This document shows, in pieces, positions 1-5,197 of a stretch of DNA of 5,197 nucleotides; the stretch's first letter is position 1, and each line of letters starts with the position of its first letter. The DNA lies in contig JAIQGB010000351.1 in NCBI GenBank assembly GCA_020072905.1, positions 1-5,197 on the forward strand, in the 5' to 3' direction. Under the pieces are notes generated by a model, which saw only the letters and a list, made by a program, of their open reading frames with translations, made no database searches and had not been told where the DNA came from. Position numbers and translations under genes: made by a program. The DNA is from Terriglobia bacterium. GTDB taxonomy: Bacteria; Acidobacteriota; Terriglobia; UBA7540.

Positions 1-672
1 GTGCTTACTGCCAAAGGCCAGTCGTCCCAGGGACAGGATCAGGACGATGTGATTCTGCTTCCGATTTCGAGCGCCAAGCGGAAAGTGATCGGCACCAAGC
101 AGGCCAATGCAGACGCCGTGGACACCATCATGATGCAGGCAAAATCCGGCGCCCAGATCCCGGCTGCACAGGAGGAAGCCGAGGCGCTGCTCCGGCAACG
201 CCATCATCTGCAGGCGGCTGAGGACGACGACTTCTCGATCCGTAACTTGGAAGAGCTCTTCGCCGCGCAAGAGGCTTCTTCGCGCATCATGGCGATCATG
301 CTCGCGGCCGTGGCTTCGGTCTCGTTGGTCGTGGGTGGCATCGGCATTATGAACATCATGTTGATCTCTGTCCGAGAGCGAACGCGCGAGATTGGACTGC
401 GGCAAGCCGTGGGCGCGAAGACCCGCGATATTCTCACCCAGTTTCTGGTTGAGGCGGTAACGCTGTCCATCGCCGGCGGGTTCGTCGGAATCGTGCTCGG
501 GGTCGGTGCATCGGCCCTCGTCTCGCGTCTGGCGGGCTGGGCGACAGCCGTCGGCCCGAGCGCGGTGTTGCTGGCGGTCTTTTTCTCCGCTCTGGTCGGA
601 ATCAGCTTTGGCTATTACCCGGCGAGAAAGGCCGCCTATCTTGATCCCATCGAAGCCTTGCGGTACGAGTAG
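1..672 (+). CDS. macB: MacB-family ABC transporter permease, C-terminal part (5' end outside window)
   Basis: This is the last 223 residues of an inner-membrane permease of the MacB/FtsX type; the reading frame is already open at base 1, so the GTG there is not the real start. Residues 1-90 are the end of the periplasmic core, with the family-like segments GQDQDDVILLP (11-21) and LLRQRHHL (63-70). Three hydrophobic segments follow at about 95-123, 144-174 and 184-205. The first runs into the FtsX-type signature GGIGIMNIMLISVRERTREI (112-131), followed by GLRQAVGAK (132-140). The protein ends in the typical PARKAAYLDPIEALRYE (207-223). MacB proteins work with an ATPase (fused or separate) and often a periplasmic adaptor to export peptides, macrolides or lipoproteins. 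The ATPase part, if fused, would lie upstream and cannot be seen. The substrate is unknown, and macB is used here as a family-level name. No clear terminator follows. Confidence 0.93.
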   Translation: MLTAKGQSSQGQDQDDVILLPISSAKRKVIGTKQANADAVDTIMMQAKSGAQIPAAQEEAEALLRQRHHLQAAEDDDFSIRNLEELFAAQEASSRIMAIMLAAVASVSLVVGGIGIMNIMLISVRERTREIGLRQAVGAKTRDILTQFLVEAVTLSIAGGFVGIVLGVGASALVSRLAGWATAVGPSAVLLAVFFSALVGISFGYYPARKAAYLDPIEALRYE

Positions 673-673
673 A

Positions 674-769
674 CCTTTCATCGCGGGGAATAGTTATACC
701 GCCGTCGTGCAGGCGAACGATCAAGGCTATCAGGGAAACGTCTGGTACGAATTTAGGCTTGATTGGTAA
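674..769 (+). pseudogene. Possible remnant of an outer-membrane beta-barrel protein C-terminus
   Basis: Just after the macB stop, frame 2 reads about 31 codons ending in GYQGNVWYEFRLDW and a TAA stop at 767-769. The last ten residues alternate strictly: V, Y, F, L and the final W occupy every second position, with polar or charged residues mostly between them. That pattern, ending in an aromatic residue, is the known C-terminal targeting strand of beta-barrel outer-membrane proteins recognised by the BAM complex. No start codon with a ribosome-binding site precedes it, and upstream this frame only shadows macB. If real, it is therefore the tail of a gene whose body was deleted. The stretch is short and could be chance. 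Confidence 0.25.
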
Positions 770-947
770 GCCGGAGCGTAGTGGGACCCGCCGATCCCCC
801 AACCCAAATCGGGCCGATCGCCATCGAGCATCCGGAAGAGCATCGCATCCCCTATTCGCCCTTAGCGGGAGCGCCTCTGGCTGTGACGGGCGGGGCTCTG
901 ATGCTTACCGGGCGCGCCAAGAGCTCTTTAGAGTGATTCTACGCGGA

Positions 948-980
948 TCGCAGACAGGGCAGAAAACACGATGTCTGCGA
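948..980. promoter_or_regulatory. Perfect 9-bp inverted repeat upstream of the peptidoglycan-binding gene
   Basis: TCGCAGACA (948-956) and TGTCTGCGA (972-980) are exact reverse complements separated by 15 bases. The right arm ends 55 bases before the ATG at 1036. No T-run follows, so a terminator is unlikely. It could be an operator for a dimeric regulator or an RNA hairpin in the leader of the 1036 gene. The sequence does not say which. Confidence 0.4.
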
Positions 981-1035
981 CACCCGGCAGGTTTATGAAC
1001 GGTCTGCAGCAAGCAAACTTGAACTGGAGGAAAAA

Positions 1036-1584
1036 ATGAATCTAAACAGCAAAACAGTATGGACCAGGGTTGTCTTCACCTTTCTGGTGACAGGGATGTT
1101 GGGCCTGGGCCTGACCTCGCTCGGCTTCGCGGCCAACCCCGAAGAAGAGAAACCTGCGGTTTCGCAAAGTCAGGATATTACGAAAGTGCAAGAAAGTCTG
1201 CGCGACAAAGGCTATTACCACGCGGACGTTGATGGTGTCTTAGGACCCCAAACCCGGGAAGCTATTCGCCAGTATCAGAAGTCTGAAAATCTGCCCGTCA
1301 CCGGACGTCTGGATGGCGAGACTGCGGGCAAACTCGGAGTGGGGCCGGAGTCAGTAGGAGGCAGTTTTGAAAGCGCTGGCCATGAGGTTGGAAGGGGTGG
1401 CAAGGAATTAGGCCACGAGATGAAGAAGGGTAAACCTGTCGCGGCTGGCAAGGAAATGGGCAAGGGCCTAGGCCGCGGAGGGGAGAAATTCGGTAAGGCG
1501 GTCAAGAAAGCTGTCAGTACCGAGAGCGACCGTGGGGACCGCGAAAAGAAAGAGCAACCTGAGAGCGAGAAGCAGCCGCAGTAG
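1036..1584 (+). CDS. Secreted peptidoglycan-binding domain protein with Gly/Lys/Glu-rich tail
   Basis: The product is 182 residues. The ATG is preceded by GGAGG (1026-1030) at a spacing of 5, which fixes the start. Residues 1-33 are a signal peptide: basic start, hydrophobic stretch about 12-30, and a likely cut after LGFAA. Residues about 47-100 form a PG_binding_1 domain, with the typical VQESLRDKGYY (51-61), then DGVLGPQTREAIRQYQ (66-81) and LPVTGRLDGET (86-96). This fold binds cell-wall peptidoglycan non-catalytically, so the protein probably sits in the periplasm. No hydrolase or transpeptidase domain is present. Residues 105-182 are low in complexity. They repeat short Gly-Lys/His-Glu units (GHEVG 115, GKELG 122, GHEMK 126, GKEMG 138) and end in a highly charged EKKEQPESEKQPQ. 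The next gene starts 57 bases downstream on the same strand, so an operon is likely. The specific role is unknown. Confidence 0.88.
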   Translation: MNLNSKTVWTRVVFTFLVTGMLGLGLTSLGFAANPEEEKPAVSQSQDITKVQESLRDKGYYHADVDGVLGPQTREAIRQYQKSENLPVTGRLDGETAGKLGVGPESVGGSFESAGHEVGRGGKELGHEMKKGKPVAAGKEMGKGLGRGGEKFGKAVKKAVSTESDRGDREKKEQPESEKQPQ

Positions 1585-1641
1585 TTCAGTCGTCCAGATC
1601 GCTTGCCTCGCCTCAGCGAAGCGGGATGGAGGTTTTTCGAC

Positions 1642-2406
1642 ATGGCCTTGCGTCAACAAACCTCGTGGTTGCTTTTTCTCTATTTAGTCGCGGGAATGGC
1701 ATCCACATCGGCTCAGACGGGGAGCACAGTCCCAACCGTGGAAGCCATCGTTGCGCGCATGACGCGGGCCCGGGCTGAAAACCGGGCCCACTTTCGTCCT
1801 TACGTCGTCACGCGGGACTACAAGCTGTTTGGCAAGGAAAGAGATAAAACCAAGTCCCAGGTGATCGCCGATGTGGCCTTCGTTCCCCCAGATTCCAAAA
1901 AGTACACCATCCAGCAGACCAACGGGAGCGAGCTGGGAGGAATAATTGTTCGCCGAATGCTGGCCAATGAAGCGGAAGTCACCAAGGATTACGCCTCAAC
2001 CGACTTCTCGCCGGAAAACTATGGTTTCCGCTTCATCCGCAAGGAAGACGTAAATGGCCAACGTTGCTACGTGTTGGAGCTGCTTCCCCGACGCGAAGAC
2101 AAGCATCTGCTCCGCGGGGACGTCTGGGTTGATGCGAACACCTACTTACCTCGCCGCTTCGAGGGCGAGCTGGCAAAGGCCCCCTCATGGTGGGTGCGGG
2201 ACGTGCGCGTTGCTTTTATCTACGGCAAGGTCGGGGAAATGTGGCTGCAGACGGCCTCGGAAGCGTCGGCCAATGTCCGGATTCTCGGGCGTTCCACGAT
2301 GGTTTCGCACGACGTGAAATATCAGATCAGCGAAGTCGTTGTCATCGCGTCCGCATCACCCGGCGGCAGGTTCCACCCGCCCCACATTGTTGTTTCCCCT
2401 CATTAG
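1642..2406 (+). CDS. LolA-like outer-membrane lipoprotein-sorting family protein (secreted, hypothetical)
   Basis: The product is 254 residues. I choose ATG 1642 because GGAGG lies at 1628-1632 with a spacing of 9 and the protein then begins with a proper signal peptide (about 1-24, cut near STSA). An in-frame TTG at 1603 would add 13 residues without a good ribosome-binding site. The mature part resembles the LolA/LppX/RseB half-barrel fold, most clearly in the middle: YGFRFIRKEDVNGQRCYVLE (127-146), then GDVWVDANTYLPRRFEGEL (159-177), the usual 'modified residue, then VWVD, then R.EG' pattern of this superfamily. Such proteins bind lipid or acyl chains in the periplasm. The assignment is at fold level, and a true LolA carrier role is not shown. 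A proline/histidine-rich tail (239-254) is atypical. It is probably translated from the same transcript as the peptidoglycan-binding gene. Confidence 0.75.
   Translation: MALRQQTSWLLFLYLVAGMASTSAQTGSTVPTVEAIVARMTRARAENRAHFRPYVVTRDYKLFGKERDKTKSQVIADVAFVPPDSKKYTIQQTNGSELGGIIVRRMLANEAEVTKDYASTDFSPENYGFRFIRKEDVNGQRCYVLELLPRREDKHLLRGDVWVDANTYLPRRFEGELAKAPSWWVRDVRVAFIYGKVGEMWLQTASEASANVRILGRSTMVSHDVKYQISEVVVIASASPGGRFHPPHIVVSPH
1766..1789 (+). repeat. Strong GC-only hairpin inside the LolA-like coding sequence
   Basis: GGGCCCGG (1766-1773) and CCGGGCCC (1782-1789) pair perfectly around the 8-base loop GCTGAAAA. It covers codons about 42-50 of the gene and is not followed by a T-run. It may simply reflect the Arg/Ala codons encoded there (TRARAENRA). 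Confidence 0.5.
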
Positions 2407-2536
2407 CTGGGATGTGCAATTTTGAACACGCGTTTGAGCAGAACTGAACAGACACCCGAATTATCCCCAAGGTACAAGAATTGCGCCGCCAATTGCCAGT
2501 CAGAGTTCAGCAGGAGGCGGACGTCGGGGGTACCAT

Positions 2537-3049
2537 ATGTTCGCACGAGCGGTTTCCATCAAGCTGAAGCCTGATTGCGAGGCGGAGCTTACCAAGATTC
2601 TTGAGCAGGAAGTAATCCCGCGGTTTCGGCAGGAAAGGGATTTCTTGGGTCTTCTCGCCTTTATCCGCCCGGATGGAACGGCGGCGCTTTCCTTAAGTCT
2701 TTGGGGCCAAAAGGAGAGCGCGGGAGTATATTGCCCTACAAGCCTAAGCGCGCTGACGGCCCTGGCCAGCGTGGTCCGGGGAACCCCGTCGGTCCAAGTC
2801 TATGAGGTCTCGAATTCCACATTGCACACCATGGAGAAGATGCTGGGCCAAGGGGAAGTTGTCCAAGCGACTCCTGATCTTAAAGTCTATCAAGTTTGCG
2901 CTTCGGCCTTTCCAATAATCGCCCGCACGGTGCATGCCGAGTTGAGGTTTCCCCCTAGTTTTGCGTCTAATGAGTTCCATCCACCAGGGAACCCAATCCT
3001 GGGCCGACGAGGCAGAACAAGGACGCCGCAAGAAGCAGTTCGAGAATGA
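2537..3049 (+). CDS. Small ABM-type (antibiotic biosynthesis monooxygenase fold) protein with C-terminal extension
   Basis: The product is 170 residues. ATG 2537 is preceded by GGGGG at 2526-2530 (spacing 6); a better AGGAGG at 2512-2517 is too far away at 19 bases. Residues 1-99 look like a dimeric alpha+beta barrel of the ABM superfamily: strand MFARAVSIKLKP, helix with ILEQEVIPRFRQ (21-32), strand LGLLAFIRPDGTAALSLSLW (37-56), a second helix, and a final strand VQVYEVSNSTL (86-96). Short proteins of this type are common in Acidobacteriota and usually stop soon after this strand. Members of the superfamily include monooxygenases and heme-degrading enzymes, but many are uncharacterised, so no reaction is assigned. 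There is no signal peptide, so it is probably cytoplasmic. Residues 100-170 are extra. They include TPDLKVYQVCASAF (112-125), which resembles TPSVQVYEVSNSTL (83-96), and end in an Arg-rich stretch that looks like poorly conserved or read-through sequence. It stands alone between a 130-base gap and a terminator. Confidence 0.7.
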   Translation: MFARAVSIKLKPDCEAELTKILEQEVIPRFRQERDFLGLLAFIRPDGTAALSLSLWGQKESAGVYCPTSLSALTALASVVRGTPSVQVYEVSNSTLHTMEKMLGQGEVVQATPDLKVYQVCASAFPIIARTVHAELRFPPSFASNEFHPPGNPILGRRGRTRTPQEAVRE

Positions 3050-3052
3050 GTC

Positions 3053-3079
3053 GCTTGCAAGTTGTGGCGAGCCTTTTTT
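3053..3079 (+). terminator. Candidate intrinsic terminator after the ABM-type gene
   Basis: GCTTGC (3053-3058) pairs with GCGAGC (3067-3072), with one G-U wobble and an 8-base loop. One C and six T residues (3074-3079) follow. It begins four bases after the TGA of the gene ending at 3049, which is the expected place. The stem is short, so efficiency may be modest. Confidence 0.5.
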
Positions 3080-3170
3080 GCATGCCCCTGGTATCTCCAC
3101 CCAGATTGAAGGCAGGCGAGTGGAGCAGGATCACCAGATCCACCTGAAGACTCCTTGTGACGCTGGTTGG

Positions 3171-3194
3171 CCTGCCCTGGGCCCTGCCCTGGCC
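3171..3194. repeat. Two tandem 12-bp units, CCTGCCCTGGGC / CCTGCCCTGGCC
   Basis: Two adjacent copies differ at one base. They lie in the non-coding stretch, about 300 bases before the glycosyltransferase start. No function is evident; slippage duplication is the simplest explanation. Confidence 0.6.
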
Positions 3195-3431
3195 GCCGGC
3201 AGGAATCGTCGGCAACGTGTCTCTCGCGCTGCACGGTGAGGCCAGAATTTGAGGCAAGTGACCCTGTACACTCGGAGCAAGAGATTCTCACGCGATACCT
3301 AGACTTCACGGCTCGTGCCAAAACGAGAGGGGCGAGCCGATTTCTTGCGGAACACGCCGGGCGAACTCCGATTTGCCGTCACTCCTCTCCTGGATAAAAA
3401 CGCCTTTACAGCTCTCTGGTTTGCGTGGTCT

Positions 3432-3449
3432 TGCGCTCGAATGCGCTCG
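3432..3449. repeat. Direct repeat TGCGCTCG spaced by one helical turn, upstream of a promoter
   Basis: TGCGCTCG occurs at 3432-3439 and again at 3442-3449, a 10-base period, so both copies face the same side of the helix. They lie 31-49 bases before the TATAAT box at 3481. Relative to an inferred start near 3493 they are at roughly -61 to -44, a usual place for an activator. A regulatory role is inference. Confidence 0.35.
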
Positions 3450-3480
3450 GTTGGAAAGTGCGAGTCTGGCGGGGACAGGG

Positions 3481-3486
3481 TATAAT
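3481..3486 (+). promoter_or_regulatory. Consensus -10 box (TATAAT) for the glycosyltransferase gene
   Basis: A perfect TATAAT stands out from GC-rich surroundings 12 bases before the GTG at 3499. No good -35 box lies at 16-18 bases upstream (GTGCGA at 17); the nearest TTG-like hexamer, TTGGAA (3451-3456), is 24 bases away. With the usual 6-7 base distance, transcription would start near 3493, leaving only about 6 bases of leader. The missing -35 is consistent with activator-dependent initiation. Confidence 0.55.
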
Positions 3487-3498
3487 ACGAACCAACCT

Positions 3499-5197
3499 GT
3501 GGAAACAGAATCGAAGATTCGAAGGGTCGCGTTTCTCGGCGACTACTTGCCGCGCCAGTGCGGCATCGCCACGTTCACAACCGATCTGCTTGCGGGCGTG
3601 GCAGCGGAGCACCCCCAATCCCAGTGCTTCGCGGTGCCGGTCAATGACATCGAGGGCGGTTACGAGTATCCGGACGTAGTTCGCTTCGAGATTGAGGAGC
3701 AGGATCTGACGTCCTATCAGCGCGCGGCGGACTTCATTAACATCAGCAATGTGGATATCGTCTGCCTGCAGCACGAGTACGGGATCTTCGGCGGGCCAGC
3801 CGGCAGCCACGTGCTGGCGCTGGTGCGCGAACTGAAAATGCCCGTCGTGACCACGCTCCACACCGTTCTGCGCGAGCCGACCGTCGACCAGCGTCGCGTG
3901 ATGCAGGAATTGATCACGCGCTCGACCCGGCTGGTGGTCATGACCCAGCGGGGACAGCAGATGTTGCAGGAGGTTTACCAGGCGCCACCGGCCAAGATTG
4001 ATCTCATCCCGCATGGCATTCCCGACATACCCTTCGTCGACCCGAATTACTACAAGGACCAGTTTAACGTGGAGGGAAGGGTCGTGTTGCTCACCTTCGG
4101 GCTGCTTTCTCCGAACAAGGGGATTGAACATGTGCTCCACGCCCTACCGCACATCCTGGCGGAGTTCCCCGACGTGGTTTATATCGTCTTGGGTGCCACG
4201 CATCCGAACGAGTTGCGCGAGCGAGGCGAGGCCTACCGCCTCAGCCTCGAAATCCTCGCCAAGAAGAACAAAGTCGAGAGGAACGTCATCTTCTACAACC
4301 GCTTCGTGGAGCTCGAAGAACTGAAGGAGTTCATTGGCGCGGCCGACCTTTACATTACGCCTTATCTCAACGAAGCTCAGATCACCTCGGGGACACTCGC
4401 TTACGCGTTCGGCGCGGGGAAGGCCGTGGTCTCGACGCCGTATTGGCACGCGGCCGAATTGCTGGCGGAAGGGCGCGGAGTGCTGGTGCCGTTCGGCGAC
4501 GACGAGGCCATCGCGCGCGAGGTGATCGGCTTGCTGCACGACTCGACGCGCCGGCACGCCATCCGCAAAAATGCTTACAAGCTCGGCCGCGAGATGGTGT
4601 GGAGCAACACGGCGCGGCTCTACATGCGCTCCTTCGAATTGGCGCGGCTCCAGGGGGCGGTGTTGTCCCGGAAGATCTTTGCCACGAAGACGCTCGACCA
4701 GCAGCCGCGGGATTTGCCGGAATTGAAGCTGGAACATCTTTCGCGCATGACCGATTCGACCGGCATCTTCCAGCACGCCATTTTCTCCGTGCCCAATTTT
4801 TCCCAAGGTTACTGCACGGACGACAACGCCCGGGCATTCATTCTGGCGGTGCTCCTCGACGAGTTGGAAGAACAACCGGAGCGCGTGCGCACGCTGGCCA
4901 CTACTTACGCGGCCTTTTTGAATCACGCTTTCGATCCCCAGACGAAACGCTTCCACAACCATCTGAGTTTCGATCGGCGCTGGCTCGACGACCAGGGGTC
5001 TGAAGATTGTCACGCCCGGGCGCTTTGGGCGCTGGGCGTGGGGGTGGGACGTTCGCCGCATCGGAGCTTCCAGATCATGGCTGGCCAGCTCTTCGCGCAG
5101 GCGCTGCCGGTCGTGACGGAGTTCACTTCGCCACGGGCGTGGGCGTTCAGCCTCATTGCGATTCACGAATATCTGCGGCGGCTGAGCGGCGACCGCT
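3499..5197 (+). CDS. GT-B (GT4-like) glycosyltransferase fused to a helical glycosidase-like domain (3' end outside window)
   Basis: 566 residues are visible and the frame is still open at the right edge. GTG 3499 is chosen because the conserved N-terminal strand begins a few residues later (RRVAFLGDYLPRQCGIATFT, 8-27) and no ATG lies upstream in frame. There is no Shine-Dalgarno, and a TATAAT ends 12 bases before it. Residues 1-380 form a GT-B transferase using a nucleotide-sugar donor: glycine loop at G22, QHEYGIFGGP (91-100), TLHTVL (119-124), LIPHGIPD (169-176), FGLLSPNKGI (200-209) with the donor-binding Lys207, and ITSGTLAYAFGAGKAVVSTP (295-314). The GT4 acidic motif is altered: E292 is kept, but the second Glu position aligns with Y302. 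Residues about 410-566 are a second, helical domain with MTDSTGIFQHA (417-427), GYCTDDNARAF (437-447) and EDCHARALWALG (502-513), like the alpha/alpha-barrel domain attached to this transferase subfamily. Acceptor and product are unknown; mannose-containing glycan or glycoside work is only a guess. It is cytoplasmic, with no signal or membrane segment. Confidence 0.9.
   Translation, partial: METESKIRRVAFLGDYLPRQCGIATFTTDLLAGVAAEHPQSQCFAVPVNDIEGGYEYPDVVRFEIEEQDLTSYQRAADFINISNVDIVCLQHEYGIFGGPAGSHVLALVRELKMPVVTTLHTVLREPTVDQRRVMQELITRSTRLVVMTQRGQQMLQEVYQAPPAKIDLIPHGIPDIPFVDPNYYKDQFNVEGRVVLLTFGLLSPNKGIEHVLHALPHILAEFPDVVYIVLGATHPNELRERGEAYRLSLEILAKKNKVERNVIFYNRFVELEELKEFIGAADLYITPYLNEAQITSGTLAYAFGAGKAVVSTPYWHAAELLAEGRGVLVPFGDDEAIAREVIGLLHDSTRRHAIRKNAYKLGREMVWSNTARLYMRSFELARLQGAVLSRKIFATKTLDQQPRDLPELKLEHLSRMTDSTGIFQHAIFSVPNFSQGYCTDDNARAFILAVLLDELEEQPERVRTLATTYAAFLNHAFDPQTKRFHNHLSFDRRWLDDQGSEDCHARALWALGVGVGRSPHRSFQIMAGQLFAQALPVVTEFTSPRAWAFSLIAIHEYLRRLSGDR

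Larger units (their letters stand above)
673..1035. other. Intergenic region between macB and the peptidoglycan-binding gene
   Basis: These 363 bases hold no convincing complete gene. The left end carries a reading-frame tail that resembles a beta-barrel C-terminus (see 674-769). A 51-codon frame from GTG 781 to TGA 936 has a weak GGAG (773-776) four bases before it, but no recognisable product. A perfect inverted repeat sits at 948-980. The ribosome-binding site of the next gene is GGAGG at 1026-1030. I could not pick a sigma-70 promoter with both boxes for the gene at 1036. Confidence 0.6.
3080..3480. other. Gene-free stretch upstream of the glycosyltransferase
   Basis: I see no convincing gene here. 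Open frames on both strands (for example + 3167-3397 and - 2890-3321) lack ribosome-binding sites and give low-complexity Arg/Ser/Pro-rich products with no recognisable family. The glycosyltransferase frame stays open back to 3262, but without ATG or GTG and with an unlikely Ser/Leu/Cys-rich product. The region contains a 12-bp tandem repeat (3171-3194) and a helically spaced direct repeat (3432-3449). Confidence 0.6.

Noticed and set aside
808..818. ATCGG-G-CCGAT short palindrome in the macB-PG gap
   Set aside because: Only five base pairs per arm, and it does not extend; expected by chance in GC-rich DNA.
1603..1641. TTG 1603 as an earlier start for the LolA-like gene
   Set aside because: ATG 1642 has a well-spaced GGAGG and gives a normal signal peptide; the upstream extension has neither.
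2890..3321. Minus-strand frame spanning the ABM gene end and the following gap
   Set aside because: No ribosome-binding site and no recognisable motif; it crosses both a coding end and a candidate terminator.
3167..3397. Small + strand frame before the glycosyltransferase
   Set aside because: It starts within a tandem repeat, has no ribosome-binding site, and gives a low-complexity product.
3406..4140. 244-codon open frame on the minus strand
   Set aside because: It is antisense to the glycosyltransferase, which shows clear family motifs throughout. The GC-rich third positions of the real gene suppress stops on the opposite strand, and the product is His/Arg/Val-rich with no recognisable domain.
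4443..5003. 186-codon + strand frame inside the glycosyltransferase
   Set aside because: An out-of-frame shadow; Ala/Arg/Gly-rich composition typical of a shifted GC-rich frame.
4144..5166. 340-codon open frame on the minus strand
   Set aside because: Same cause. It mirrors the transferase and its C-terminal domain, has no recognisable family, and would conflict with a strongly supported gene.

Overview
The window carries five protein-coding genes, all on the + strand. Two are cut by the window edges. The mix is a MacB-type permease, a LolA-like periplasmic protein, a small ABM-fold protein with an 'MFARxVSIxLKP' type of N-terminus, and a GT-B glycosyltransferase fused to a helical glycosidase-like domain. 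Together with moderately high GC, this suggests a Gram-negative (diderm) bacterium, most likely an Acidobacteriota member. That assignment rests on protein style only; there is no rRNA or other marker.

Layout. Bases 1-672 are the C-terminal part of a MacB-family ABC transporter permease. Bases 673-1035 are an intergenic stretch. It starts with a short reading frame that looks like the last strand of an outer-membrane beta-barrel, possibly a gene remnant, and also contains a perfect 9-bp inverted repeat at 948-980. Bases 1036-1584 encode a secreted peptidoglycan-binding protein with a Gly/Lys/Glu-rich tail. Bases 1642-2406 encode a secreted LolA-like protein, probably co-transcribed with it. 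Bases 2537-3049 encode a small ABM-type (dimeric alpha+beta barrel) protein with an unusual C-terminal extension, followed at once by a candidate intrinsic terminator (3053-3079). Bases 3080-3498 hold no convincing gene but contain short direct repeats and a perfect TATAAT box (3481-3486). From GTG 3499 to the end of the window runs a glycosyltransferase whose C-terminal domain is cut off at the right edge.

How the genes relate. The first three genes all point to cell-envelope functions: efflux or export across the inner membrane, peptidoglycan contact, and periplasmic handling of lipid or lipoprotein. Only the 1036/1642 pair is close enough to suggest an operon. The glycosyltransferase appears to be an independent transcription unit with its own promoter. 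It is richer in GC-ending codons than the middle genes, and that bias produces two long but spurious antisense reading frames over it.

I did not find a defence system, mobile element, CRISPR array or RNA gene. The most notable points are the near-leaderless arrangement of the glycosyltransferase start, its two-domain architecture with an altered GT4 acidic motif, the repeated end-strand motif in the ABM-type protein, and the possible barrel remnant after macB.
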